Shown here: positions 31,374-41,971 of the stretch, in pieces
Numbering within the stretch: the stretch's first letter is position 1
Layout: every line of letters starts with the position of its first letter
NCBI GenBank assembly: GCA_037833965.1
Contig: AP031355.1
Location: 9,945,501-10,009,500, forward strand
Length of the DNA stretch: 64,000 bases
DNA from: Marchantia polymorpha subsp. ruderalis
Lineage: Eukaryota; Streptophyta; Marchantiopsida; Marchantiales; Marchantiaceae
Reading direction: 5' to 3'
Notes under the pieces: generated by a model
What the model was told of the DNA's origin: nothing
The model's input: only the letters and a program-made list of their open reading frames with translations
The model's database searches: none
Made by a program: the position numbers and the translations under genes

Positions 31374-32871
31374 TGCGTTCCTGGGGTTCGCTCGCCCGCT
31401 CATTCTACTTCCGCACTGTCCGCGTTTCTTTCTCTCTCGGCAAACTCTAATTGCTCTCAATTCCAAATCACGCGCACTCACTTCTCCCTCAATCAACAAG
31501 AAATCTCCTGTGCGACGACGTCGAGAATATCCCGCAGCCAGCAGATGGATGCGCGCAGCGCGCACAAGAGATTGGAATCGCGAATTCAAGAATGGGACGT
31601 TCTCCGCCGCCCGGTCGAAGGTCATGGTCGGCTCTTGGTCGTGAAGAACGTCTCACTTGATGGCCGCGCCGGCTGTACGCTGGAACGGTCTTCGCTCTCA
31701 CGCGCGGCTTCACGCTCCGCCGTCGTCGATTAAACTCTCACGCTCGAATTGGCGGATTTGAACTCCGCGAGCGTGTCGCCCTGCGGACATGGGGGCGTAG
31801 CGCCGAAGGCGAGTTTTCCGCCTTGCGCGGTACACTTGTTCGTACCGCCCCTCGGCCAATCTCCCGCTGCCTTGACGCGTGTGTCCGCATGTCGGACAAA
31901 AATTCAACTCCTGCCTGTGCGCAGGCAGGGGCCTCGGCGGATTCTCCGCCGGCGCGGAACTTGAACATCCTCCTGTGCACAGGCGTTCGCCTGTGCGCAG
32001 GCGAATTCCGTCCGCGGCGCTGCGCTGGCGCGGAAGGCGTTGACCGTGGTCAGCCGTCTCCGTCCAGTCCGTCCGTTCCTTGTCTCTCCGTCGGCGCTTC
32101 CGCCGCCGCAACTCCGTCCGTCCAAGAGCGCATCCACCCGTGCCGTCCGCACGGTCCGTACCTATTGGATTACTCTGGCGGCTCTTCCGACGTACGCGGC
32201 GCTGCGCTGGCGCGGAAGGCGTCGTACACTTTCTACCTCACAAGGCGCATTTCTAGGGCCCAAGGCGGATTTTCCGCCGACGCCGAAGTGCCTGTGCACA
32301 GGCGAACGCCTGCGCGTAGGCGGACTTCGCGCCTTCCCTAACCCTACTTCGCCTGTGCCCAGGCGAACGCCTTCGTCCGCGCATCGGACAAAACTTGATT
32401 CCCCCTTCCGCGTAGGCGGAATTCGCGCCGGTGGCGAACTCCTTCCGCCGTAGGCGACCGCCTCCGTTTCTTCCAGTAGCGATAACTCCCTAAGTCCTCG
32501 TCCGTTCCAAGCGTTCTTGGGCTCGTTAGAATCAGCGCGTCGAGCTCTTTCCAACGGGACCCTAACTTGGTCAAGGCGCCCGAGGGTTTACCTAATTACG
32601 AGGGTTTCCCTACAGCCGCGGACGCAACCTCCGAAGGCGGGTTTTGCGCCTTGCGCCGTAGAGATCCTAACTGCGGAGCTCGCAGGGAGGGTGGTGCCTG
32701 TCCTTGCTGCGGCACCCCAAATCCCAGATTCTACAAGATCCCTCGAGAATCCCCGCGATCTTCCGGATTCACTCTGTTTTGATGTACCGAAGGCTATTTA
32801 CAATGCTGCCAGGGTACAGTTTTCCAAAAATGTTTTAATTTCCTCAAAATTGCCAAAAGTGGGGTACCACA

Positions 32872-32886
32872 TGCCCCCCTCCTCAA
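32872..32886 (-). other. Polypurine tract of element B2
   Basis: TTGAGGAGGGGGGCA on the minus strand ends exactly where the LTR begins (TGTGGTACC). This is the plus-strand primer site used in reverse transcription. It fixes the U3 boundary and shows that everything up to the TATA, including the U3 ORF, is U3. Confidence 0.92.
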
Positions 32887-32908
32887 TTGTGAGCGCCCAC
32901 GCGAACAC

Positions 32909-35749
32909 TCACATGTGGTATTTCTTCAACCGCCACCCGTTCACTCGGGTGCCTAACAAATCGCCGGCCAGGTCCGCAAGTTGGATGGATCCATTCGGGA
33001 AGACTTCGACAACCCTGTAAGGTCCCATCCACCTTAGGTGCAGTTTGCCTGGGAATCTGGCATGCCTGCTGTCGTAGAGCAATGCCAAATCACCCGCCTG
33101 CAGGAGTACCGGTTTGATCTTTTTATCGTATCTCTCCTTTCGGCGGAGCTGGATTTTCCTGGTGCGATCTTCGGCGTCTCTTCTCCTCTCATCCAGCAGC
33201 GTGACTTCCTGTAACTTGTAGAGCTGACTCTCCTCTGCGCCCATCCTCTGCAAATCCAACGTTCGTTGGGTGGGTACTTCAAATTCGATCGGGAGGATCG
33301 GGTGTTGCCCATACACCAGAAAGTATGGTGTCTGTTTGGTCGTGATCGTCTCAGCTGTGCGGTACGCCCATAGGGCGGCTGCTAGCTTCGTATCCCAGTC
33401 GTGAGCGTGATTCACCGTGACCTTGAGTAGTATTTTACACAGCAGACCATTGGACTTCTCCGTCAGTCCATTTGCCTTGGGATTGTATGGAGTAGTCTTC
33501 CGGTGCTTGATGTGGAAATACCGTGTCAGATCTTCGATGATCTGATTCAGAAAATGCGTGCCCCGGTCGCTGACTAGCTCTAAGGGACATCCGTAGCGTG
33601 TGATGATCGACTCAAACAAGAATGCTGCCACTGTGGCAGCATCATCCCTTCTGGTGGCCCGGGCCTCTACCATTTTGGTGGCGTAGTCCGTTGCTACCAG
33701 AATGTAGCGCCTTCGTGTACTTCTAGTCACTGGTTGTATTGGCCCTACAAAGTCAATACCCCACTTTTCGAAAGGTGCTAGAGGCATGATGGGAGTCAGG
33801 GGCCAGCGTGTTGTAGGCGTCGGTCTCCCCGTCCTCTGGCAACTGTCGCACTTGCGGATGTAATCTAGAACATCCTTAAACATGGTCGGCCACCAATACC
33901 CCGCATTTAGGATTTTTGTGACCGTGTTCCTGGTGGCATAGTGTCCACCCGCCTCCTCTGTATGCATCGCACTCACTATTCTTGGTACCTCTGATTCCTC
34001 CAGGCATCTGCATAAGCGCTCATCTGCCATCTTCTTGAACAAAACCCCCTGCTGGAGTTGGTACGGACCTGCCTTATGAATAAAGACAGTTCGCTGTTCC
34101 AAATCCATGCCTTCGGGACACTGGAGGGTTAGCAGATATCGATACAGGTCGGCATAGCGGGACTCATGTCCTGCAGACAAATGAAATAACTCTTCATCTG
34201 GAAAATCGTCCACCAATTCCTCCTCTGTCGGCTGGGTCCATAGTCGGGACAAGTAATCCGCATTTTCGTGGTGCACCCCTTTCCTGGTCTGGACTGTGTA
34301 GGTGAACTCTTGTAGTAACAATACCCACCTGGCGATTCGACCGGATAGGTCGGCTTTCTTGACTAGGTGTTGCAATGCGTAGTGGTCCACATGGAACACA
34401 AACTCGTAGCAGATTAGGTAGTGACGGAACTTTTTACAGGAGTACACCATCCCCAACGCTTCTCTCTCCGTCGTGGTGTACTTCCGCTCTGCTAGAGACA
34501 GCTGTCGGCTCGCGAAGTAGATCGGGTAGTCCTTTTTGTTGTCATCCTTTTGACTCAGTACTACACCGATGGCGAATGCCGAGGTGTCAACGTAAACATG
34601 GAATGGTCGATTCCAGTCTGGACTCCTTAGTACGGGAGCAGTCGTGAGTTTCGCTTTCAGAGCCTCAAATGCTGACTGCTGGTTCGCACCCCAAGCATAA
34701 GGCTCGTCCTTCTTCAACAACTTGGTCAGATCCGCCGCCAGTATTGCATACATGTGTATGAATCTTCGGTAGTAGCCCACATGACCCAGGAATGCTCGCA
34801 GCTCTCTTAGATTCGTGGGTGGCTCAAGCTCGAGTATAACCTTGACCTTCTCGACGTCCACCGCAATGCCGTCTGCCGAGACCCGATGACCCAACAAGAT
34901 CCCACTAGTCATAAAGAAAAAGCACTTCTCGGGATGCAGTGATAAACTGCTCTCTCTACATTTATCGAAGGTCTGCTTCAAGTGACTTAGGTGTTCAGAA
35001 CGCTTCCCAAAGACACAGAAGTCATCTATGAATATTTCCAGGAACTTCCTCAGTTGTTCCTGAAAGATATTGGTCATCATCCGTTGAAAGGTGGCAGGCG
35101 CGTTGCACAGACCGAAGGGCATCTTGTGGTATGCGTAAGTTCCCCAGTCGGTTGTGAACGTAGTTTTATCCTTGTCCTGTTCACGGATAGACACCTGATT
35201 GTAACCTGAGAACCCATCCAGGAAGCTATAACATTCATGTCCTGCGACATGGTCTAGAATGGCATCCGTGAATGGTAACGGGTGATGATCCTTGCGTGTT
35301 GCTGCATTCAACTTCCGGAAATCCTGACACACTCGTATCTTACCCGTCAACTTCTTGGGTACGATAACAATCGGCGACACCCACTCGCTGCTGAGCACAG
35401 GGTAAATAATTCCAGCGCTCAAGTACTTATCTATCTCCTCTTTAACTAGCAAGGAGTATTTTGGATTGAGGCGATACTGGCGCTGTTGTATGGGTACTGA
35501 GTCGTCCAGTAAATCGATACGGTGTTCCCCATACCGTGCAGGTATCCCCTTCATGTCTTCGATCTTCCAGGCAAAGACGTCGACATAATGGCTAAGGAAT
35601 GCCTGTACTTTCCTTAGCTCGTCTCCTCTCACTGCGCTTGATACCTTCAAGCACTTGCCGGGACTGAGTTGTACTTCGTGACAGTCACTAGGGTCGACAA
35701 TGCCCTCAGTGTGACTCGTCTCACTCCTTCCCAGTCCCACAGTTAATTG
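32909..35749 (-). CDS. pol: Pol: RT, RNase H and integrase of element B2
   Basis: The frame is open for 943 codons counted from a GTG at 35740, and it is contiguous in frame with the protease ORF upstream except for one UAG. RT has LDGFSGY (174-180) and the active-site FIDD (237-240). RNase H has D385, E426 and D452. Integrase has H593, H600, C631 and C634, then the catalytic D663, D725 and E761 with 35 residues between the last two. The C-terminus has a GPY motif and ends NGWRLKKYHM, with no chromodomain, which suits the Tat/Athila side of Ty3/gypsy. There is no AUG near the 5' end, so expression needs read-through of the UAG. It is intact, but the element lacks a PBS and gag. Confidence 0.93.
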   Translation of the reverse strand, partial: QLTVGLGRSETSHTEGIVDPSDCHEVQLSPGKCLKVSSAVRGDELRKVQAFLSHYVDVFAWKIEDMKGIPARYGEHRIDLLDDSVPIQQRQYRLNPKYSLLVKEEIDKYLSAGIIYPVLSSEWVSPIVIVPKKLTGKIRVCQDFRKLNAATRKDHHPLPFTDAILDHVAGHECYSFLDGFSGYNQVSIREQDKDKTTFTTDWGTYAYHKMPFGLCNAPATFQRMMTNIFQEQLRKFLEIFIDDFCVFGKRSEHLSHLKQTFDKCRESSLSLHPEKCFFFMTSGILLGHRVSADGIAVDVEKVKVILELEPPTNLRELRAFLGHVGYYRRFIHMYAILAADLTKLLKKDEPYAWGANQQSAFEALKAKLTTAPVLRSPDWNRPFHVYVDTSAFAIGVVLSQKDDNKKDYPIYFASRQLSLAERKYTTTEREALGMVYSCKKFRHYLICYEFVFHVDHYALQHLVKKADLSGRIARWVLLLQEFTYTVQTRKGVHHENADYLSRLWTQPTEEELVDDFPDEELFHLSAGHESRYADLYRYLLTLQCPEGMDLEQRTVFIHKAGPYQLQQGVLFKKMADERLCRCLEESEVPRIVSAMHTEEAGGHYATRNTVTKILNAGYWWPTMFKDVLDYIRKCDSCQRTGRPTPTTRWPLTPIMPLAPFEKWGIDFVGPIQPVTRSTRRRYILVATDYATKMVEARATRRDDAATVAAFLFESIITRYGCPLELVSDRGTHFLNQIIEDLTRYFHIKHRKTTPYNPKANGLTEKSNGLLCKILLKVTVNHAHDWDTKLAAALWAYRTAETITTKQTPYFLVYGQHPILPIEFEVPTQRTLDLQRMGAEESQLYKLQEVTLLDERRRDAEDRTRKIQLRRKERYDKKIKPVLLQAGDLALLYDSRHARFPGKLHLRWMGPYRVVEVFPNGSIQLADLAGDLLGTRVNGWRLKKYHM

Positions 35750-35752
35750 CTA
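35744..35752 (-). promoter_or_regulatory. Leaky-stop context UAG-CAA-UUA between PR and RT
   Basis: Minus strand TAG (35752-35750) is followed by CAA TTA, and the reading frame is open on both sides for hundreds of codons. UAG-CAR-YYA is the known tobamovirus-type read-through context. The same arrangement is found at 55162-55170 (CAA CTA) and 61957-61965 (CAA TTA). Confidence 0.8.
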
Positions 35753-36642
35753 TTTGTCTTCCGGCTGAATAGCTTCCGGCTCTTCTTCTTCTCCCACCGA
35801 ACAGCAGGCAACGAATCCCACGAAGTAATCGGATTCGGTACCACTGGAATCCGATCGCGCGGTCGACTCACTGTCCTCGCCCGATGTGTAACCTGCACTT
35901 GTCGATGGGGTCTCTCCTTCGTGCCTGACCCTATTCCAGGGCACCGTAATGGTTTTGGTCGGTTCCGAAGGATGAGGAAACTTAAGGCGATGTCTTCGCC
36001 AATCACATCTGACTTGTGCACCATATAGCCATGGTCGCCCGAGCAGAACGTCATAGCCCTGCTTCATCATCGGTTGAAGGATGATATACGTCAACCGAAA
36101 GTCCGCACCCCCGATGGTTGTCTTGACATTGCGCAGCATACCTGCTGGCATTCTCCGCGTCTGATCCGCTAATTTCAACACACGCTTCGAGGGTTCGTAT
36201 TGACTGAACCCCAAGGCTCTCGCTGTATCCTCCGTCATTATGTTGACTCCTGATCCAGAGTCGATTGGCACTCTGCGTACACAACACCCTGCTATTTCCA
36301 CATCGATCTCGGGTGGCCCTTGGTCTTCGCTCTCCACTTGATATACTTGAGAGGATATGGATGCGCGCGGCTTCCGCGGATGCCGTAGCGAAAGCATCAA
36401 CATTCTCCGATACGTCTTATTGTCCTCCAAGAGCTGCTTGAACGTGATGTTCACTTTTCGACTCCCGAGATCTTCAACCAAGTCATAGTGGGCGCGTTGG
36501 GTCGCCGGGGTCGGCGACGCTCTGAGAGGTTCCACAGTGGTTGCCAACTTCGCTCCCAGGGAGGATGTCAAGTCTGGCCGTGGTGGGTCCTTTTGCGTGC
36601 GGATCGCTTCCTTCAACAGGTTGGTTACCTCGTTGCGGATAT
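35750..36642 (-). CDS. Gag C-terminus and protease of element B2 (5' truncated)
   Basis: The frame covers the end of the gag-PR polyprotein. It has RPDLTSSLGAKL, then VNITFKQLLEDNKTYRRML, an aspartic protease core with DSGSGVNIM, and a downstream GYDVLLGRPWL block, and ends EDK-UAG. It matches 61057-61959 almost residue for residue. At 36642/36643 it is fused to LTR sequence, so the gag start, gag domain and zinc knuckles are lost. The protease motif is intact. No genuine start codon precedes it. Confidence 0.88.
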
Positions 36643-37126
36643 GCGGATCTCCCGCATTGCCGAAGGCGTTGACCCGAAGGCGTTGACCGAAGGCGTCTAC
36701 CGCCCAAGGCGCATCTTCCGGCGGTTCTTCCGCCGAAGGCGTACCGCCAAAGTCGCTCTACCGCCGAAGGCCCCCCATCAGTAACTTCCGACACTCATAA
36801 CTCAGTGATCTCTCATCTGTTTCACAAGTTCTTGAGCTCGTTAGAACCAGCGCGTTGAGCTCTTTCCAACGAGACCCTAAGCAACTCAAAGCGTTACGAA
36901 TTGAGAAAGTTATGAGTGATCTACCGCCGAGGGTGCTCGAAGCGGATCCTGCAGCATGAACCGCCCGTTCCGTCCCAAGCGTCCCACTGTGGCCTAAGCC
37001 CAAAACCCCTTGACTGTCCTCGATCCTCTGGTTTCGCGTACCGATTACTATTTACAGCTACTGCCGCGGTACTTACTATTCAAAAATGTTTTAGTTCCGA
37101 TAAAAAACAAAAAGTGGGTTACCACA
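36643..37126 (-). mobile_element. LTR head of a third type (C), 484 bp
   Basis: It starts TGTGGTAACCCACTTTTTG at 37126 and carries the U3 inverted-repeat box near 36838-36880 and GCCTTCGGCGG motifs. It aligns with the A and B heads only at scattered conserved blocks (GTACC, GCAG, TGTAAATAG) and is clearly not the same LTR as the 3' LTR of this element (32871-27596). It is cut at the junction with gag. Confidence 0.85.
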
Positions 37127-39139
37127 GGGATCCCCCACTGCCCTGGATATTTTAGCAGGCAGTGGAGCAGCAGTCGCAGCGGAAGCTGCTGCGCGCCACA
37201 GTTCCAGGGAGTCGCCAAGGGATTCACTGGCGACTAAAATCCTCGAAACTGAGGATGAGACGAGCCCGGAAGAGCAGGAAGCGGATTTTGTGCGGAAAAC
37301 GCCAACAGGGGTGTTGTGCGAGCAGATAGTCCCTCTCCTGCGATATCTGGATCGCAAGACATCCAAGTACTCGGGTACTGGAAAACCGCAGTCTTATGTG
37401 GAGACTATCAAGCGAAGGACGAGGAGCAAGGTGGCCACTTGGGCCTCTAGGTGCCAAGTGTATGTGGAAAGGAACACCGCCCTCCGACAACACCTGGCGG
37501 TCACACAGAAGCTATACCAAGCCTTGCAGCAGTAGAGGGAGGATGCGGCGACGAAAAGCCAGGCGGAGGCCGAGCTAATACGGGCAAAGATCGAGTCAGA
37601 ATTGCAGGAAGAGCGGAGACAAAACCGCATCCTAGCAGCAGAGCTTGCGCGCCAGACGCGCGCCTTGGAAGAAAGTCAAAGAGCCCGCAAGGAGGATGAG
37701 GAGTTGTTGCGCAACTTGCAATCCGAGTGCTCGGATTTGAGGGCGCAGCGTGCGGAAGCAGAAATGTAGCTAGTAGAGGTGGAAGGCAGCTGCCGGGCGC
37801 GAGAAGAGTGGGCGACGCGGGTGACTCACTGCCTAAAAGGATACGCCCATTGGGAGGTGGCAGCTCAAGAGAGGATCACACTCAGGGAGTTCGAGCTTCG
37901 GGCGGCGGCATTGACGGAGGGTGACAGTTGGAGTCGGCGGCGAGTAGCGAGGAAATTAGAAACCTTCTTGTCGGGTGCGCGCGACACTATGGCGCACTTA
38001 GAGTCGGAAGTCACTGCAGCCCTCCGACGCCTGGGGTTGCGCAGCCGGTCGGAAGACTAGCAAGGTAGAGACAGCGAGCGGAGCAGTCCGGCGCGCAGGA
38101 GGCGCAGCACCGGATCCGCCGAGTGCAGTAGTATAGTTTGGTTTCGCGCAGATGTTGCGAGGAGTAGATAGGATAGCGTAGTGTTAGTTAGGACCTTTGA
38201 GGGTATAAAGTAGATCAAGGCGTTTTGCCTTGGGACTCTTCCAGTTTCGGAAGTGCAGATCAGGAACTCACTTTCTTCGCGTGTTTGTGCATTTTGGGTC
38301 CTGGCACCACGTAGAGAAGCTGCAGCATAGCGAAGTTACCGTATGTTGTAGTTGAAGGCCTTCGGCTGAATGTTCAGAGCTAGCACCCGGTTAGAGACTT
38401 GAGTAGTGTGGATCTGCACCTGCGGGTGATTTCTGATGCTCAGAGCCGGCTGCGAGTTAGATACTTGAACAGTTCCCCCTTACTCCTTCGAGTGACATAT
38501 CCTGATTGTACTCCTACGGGAAGTTTCCCTTGAATGCCAAAGTGAAGTTTTATTACTTCGTGTAAGCCTTGGTTTGCAATTCAGGTTGTGTGTGTGTTAC
38601 TGGATCGTGTCTCAGTTAAGTTCTCAGTCGGGTCTGCACTCCCTGCGTTTGGTGTGAGAGTCGAGGGTGACGTCCACGGCGTATGAAGAGGCTTCGTTCC
38701 GAAGTGGGAAGTCCAGTCCGGGTACCCTACGCTAGTTCCTGGCGGAAGGGCAATAAAAGCCGGAGTGGGAGTCACTACCTGCAGAACCTCTGAGTGAACT
38801 TTTGAGACACTTTCCTCCTGAAATCCGAAGCGGAGGTCCTGACCGACCTCCGAGTTGTGCTTTTGCCAGTTTCAGGTGTGTGTGTGTGTGTGTGTGTGTG
38901 TGTTGAGTGACTACGCTGTACTGTGCATCCTCCGAGCATCCTCCGAGTCGAGATCCTCCTCCGAGTCGTCCTCCGAGTCGAGCACTGCAGTATTTCTGGG
39001 AGTGACAGTCGCCTGAGAATTCAAACTCTACAAAAGTCTGTTAAACGTGACACTTTTTACTCTGTGTGTTGCCTCTGTCCCTGTGGGTTCGATCTTTTTA
39101 CCACCATACTACAGTTTTAGCCTTTGGTGGGTTATTACA
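37127..39139 (+). mobile_element. Solo LTR family A (copy A1), right part
   Basis: The GGGAT at 37127-37131 is the second duplication. The rest is collinear with 50276-52271 and ends TTATTACA before CAGGT (39140-39144). It contains the end of the U3 ORF, a TATA box (TATAAAGT, 38204), the CAAGGC-GTTTT-GCCTTG hairpin (38216-38232) and a long TG microsatellite in U5 (about 38876-38901). Confidence 0.93.
37132..38060 (+). pseudogene. U3 ORF of family A, C-terminal part (copy A1)
   Basis: This part has the conserved LDILAGSG start, an acidic stretch, LLRYLDRK, YVETIKRRTRSK, a coiled coil with LARQTRALEE, and HCLKGYAHWEV, ending LGLRSRSED at 38060. Stops at 37533 and 37767 are TAG where the sister copy has CAG. 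Confidence 0.85.
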
Positions 39140-39144
39140 CAGGT

Positions 39145-40859
39145 CCTCATGCAAAGCTGATTTTAGTAAAAGATAGAACTTAGGTTTCTTTTTTCCAATT
39201 GTCTTCTGAAATTTTAAACTTCACCAGATTATGATTACTGTATATACATAGTTTTGCTGCTACATTTGCACTTCTTCATCGAGCACGGTTGAAGATTATG
39301 GGTTGACTATATCAGGTCGCTAGCATGAATGAAGGCTTCAAGCTGAAGATGCTTGCATGATATTCCAGCTTTGCTTTGTTAGAATGAGTTAGATCCTAAC
39401 GTCTCTAACCATACTCTTAGAGTGCTAATATTACAGAAAACTAAACATAGTGCAAGTTGGATTATAGTGGGAAGTAGTGGATCCGGTCAAACCACAGCGA
39501 ACCAACTATCTATTAGATGATAATTGTAGTGACTCATGATAAGGTATTGCTAAATGACAAACTTTTATATGTAACTACACTACAATATATGTACAACCAT
39601 ACTTATTGAATAAAGCAGAGGGTCTAATTACAAATCAGCGTTTACTACATATTATCACAAGTGTAAATTTTTTCCATTCATATTGTAGTTAAGATTGCGA
39701 ATGTCTTAACTTGGTGACCTCAATTTTAAACTTTTTTTTTTGCTTACTCCCAATTGGAATCATGGATTATTCAAGGGAATCAAAGAACATTGACCCAACA
39801 CATAAGTTGGATTTGAGAAATCCATGCTTGTTCTCATTCAAATTTACCTCCAATGGCTTTGTGAAATCTCTTTCAATTTTAGAATTCAGAAATGTGGTCC
39901 AACCATGAAATGTACTTCTCTGATCTCAAGCCATGTGCTCTAAGTGCATTCAAGACAACAAAATCATAAACACTTGCTCTTCCACAAACAAATTGTCCAG
40001 AACTGAAATTAACAACTTGCTGTCTGCTATTTTCACAGCAGACAAGCTCTTCGTAACATAAAGATCTAACCCAACTCTGGGTGACTTTCTCAATACTACA
40101 GCCGCTGTGGGCCTATCCTAGAATGAGTGCCACATCTCGGACACGCTGCCCCGGACATTGTCAGGTGACACACCAGCAGCACAAGGTGACACCCTTCCTA
40201 ACAGCAACCTTCACACCCAGGGAACACGATTCTACTCTCAACACTTTGCTCGAGTCTTCCTCTTAGTGATCAACTTAGTCTCAGCCCAGCGATCCTCTTG
40301 GCCCTCACACACACTCTTCCGCTCATCCCTCCGGCTACACTCTCAGCGACTCCACGCTTTCAACACCCTCGCTTTCAAGGATCTCACCCTCCTATCAGAT
40401 TCCACCCACAATTTTGAGTCTCATACTCATACTCAAAATTGTGGACCCATTGTAAGACTCAGTTCCCACCTTCGATTTCAGTCCCACTCCCAATTCCTAC
40501 TCAGATTTCAGTGTCAATTTCTCAATTTCCACCTTCAGATCCCACCAGATTTCTCTCTCAGATTCAACTCTCACTTTTCAGTTTCAAATTCAGATCCCGA
40601 CTGCCACATTTCAGTCTCAGATTTCACTTCGATTTCAACCCCTACTCTCAGAACCTCCACTTTGATTTCAGCTCCCACTCACAGAGTTGACTCTCCACCC
40701 TCGAGAGTTCTCTCCCTCCTACTTCGAATTCTCTACACTCTCCTCCTAGTTCTCACTACTTCCCTGCGAAAATCACTCACATCCACACTCTACTCCTCCT
40801 ACTGATCCCACCAGCGTCTCCAGACAATGGCACACCTCCGGATCTCAGCTCCCATGTCA
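39145..40859. other. Intergenic; tail of Y copy 3 and pyrimidine-rich DNA
   Basis: The first bases continue Y copy 3. No gene follows. From about 40080 to 40860 the plus strand is strongly pyrimidine-biased with repeated TTTCAGT/TCTCAGA-like words, which leaves long frames open (for example 40158-40805) that look like composition rather than coding. The stretch resembles 43860-44010 in style. A 14-bp perfect hairpin lies at 40406-40444. Confidence 0.5.
40406..40444. repeat. 14-bp perfect inverted repeat
   Basis: CCACAATTTTGAGT (40406-40419) and ACTCAAAATTGTGG (40431-40444) flank an 11-nt loop that itself repeats CATACT. It lies within the pyrimidine-rich stretch. Function unknown. Confidence 0.9.
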
Positions 40860-41971
40860 AAATTCCCCTCTTAAGTCCAGGGTTGAGACACCCACAGGCC
40901 GCGTGAAAAGCAGGCCGTTTCCACAATGATGGGTAACGGCCTGCTTCCCATGCGCGACTTCATGCCCCGCCGTCCTATTTTCCACGCTTGACTTCACGCC
41001 GCCGCCGCTGCCACACTTGTACGTTCTACATTCATGACCACGCCAACTTCCGCCGGAGTACATCCTATTCCGCGCACCGCCGAAGGCATCCCACCGCCGA
41101 AAACACTCTTTCGCACCTTTGCCTATCTATAACAGTCACTTCCGACACACATATTAAACCGTTACGAATTGAAAAAGATATGCCGGTTTTACTGTTTCGC
41201 CAAAGGCCCTTCCCCCGAAGGCCCGCTATCTGTTATCGCCGAAGGCCGGCTATCTGTTATCGCCGAAGGCTCCTCTATCTGTTATAGCCGAAGGCCCGGC
41301 CATATGTTATCGCCGAAGGCCTCTCTATCTGTTATCGCCGAAGGCCCCTCTATCTATTATCGCCGAAGGCCTTTCGCCTAACCATATCAGCCGCCTTTGA
41401 CGCTCATAAATCAGTGATGACTGATCCGTTTCAAGAGTTCTTGAGCTCGTTGAAACGAGCGGGTTGAGTTCTTTTCAACAAGACCCTAACTGAGTCAAGG
41501 CGTTACAAATTGAAAAAGTTATGACGGTTTTACTTCTCCGCCAAAGGCTTTGCCCCGAAGGCTTGCTACCGCCGAAGGCGTCCGTCGCCGAACTCGCCTA
41601 AACCCTTCCCATCAGTAATTTCCGACACTCATAACTCAGTGATACCTTATTCGTTTCAAGAGTTCTTGGTCTTGTTGGAACGAGCGTCGCAAGTTCTTTC
41701 CAACAAAACCTTAATTGAGTCAAGGCGTCACAAATTGAAAACGTTATGAGGGTTTCACTGTTTCGCCGAAGGCCTTTCCCCGAAGGGACTTCACCGAAGA
41801 CCTTCCTCTGAATGCCCCCTTCCGCACTTTTGCCTAGTAGCCATTACACCAACTCCTAATCTTGCCAAGACTTTCAGAAAACCCCAAGCATAATTTTGCA
41901 AGAGCTTAAATCCAAAATTATAACTCTCGTAAGGTTAAAAAGACATGTGAGCGCATTTTTTGTGCTCACAA
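40860..41971 (-). repeat. Repeat E, copy 2 (LTR-derived, minus orientation)
   Basis: It matches 21532-22352 in the same order. It has two reverse-oriented inverted-repeat boxes (about 41440-41490 and 41665-41710), and between about 41200 and 41385 an expanded tandem repeat that copy 1 lacks. It ends at the TGTGAGC...GCTCACA inverted repeat (41947-41971). Confidence 0.65.
41226..41385. repeat. 24-25-bp tandem repeat, about 6 units
   Basis: CTATCTGTTATCGCCGAAGG recurs at 41226, 41250, 41275, 41300 (variant), 41325 and 41350. Only one CCGAAGG spacing is present at the matching site in the E copy at 21532-22352, so the array expanded locally. Confidence 0.9.

Larger units (their letters stand above)
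27596..32871 (-). mobile_element. 3' LTR of element B2, about 5.3 kb
   Basis: The LTR starts TGTGGTACCCC at 32871, immediately after the polypurine tract, and ends TTATTACA at 27596. In order it contains leader, the U3 ORF (31373-28683), a TATA box (28566-28559), a short hairpin and R-U5. It closely matches the start of the element at 59201. Confidence 0.92.
26999..37126 (-). mobile_element. Family B Ty3/gypsy element (B2), 10.1 kb, chimeric and deleted
   Basis: The element lies in minus orientation between GGGAT duplications. In its own 5' to 3' order it has a truncated LTR head of a different type (37126-36643), the end of gag with protease (36642-35750), a UAG, RT-RNaseH-integrase (35749-32909), a polypurine tract (32886-32872) and a 3' LTR (32871-27596) holding the intact U3 ORF, with the LTR end duplicated (27595-26999). 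The PBS, most of gag and most of the 5' LTR are missing. It lies inside the family A solo LTR, so it is younger than that LTR. Confidence 0.92.

Noticed and set aside
32909..35740. GTG at 35740 as a true start codon of Pol
   Set aside because: A GTG start is not expected for a plant Pol II transcript. The frame is continuous with protease through the UAG, so read-through is the better explanation.
37290..37535. Separate small coiled-coil gene
   Set aside because: It is the C-terminal half of the family A U3 ORF, separated from its N-terminal half by the B2 insertion.
40158..40805. 215-codon Ser/Leu/Phe-rich ORF
   Set aside because: It lies in a strongly pyrimidine-biased stretch where several frames are open at once; the composition explains it.
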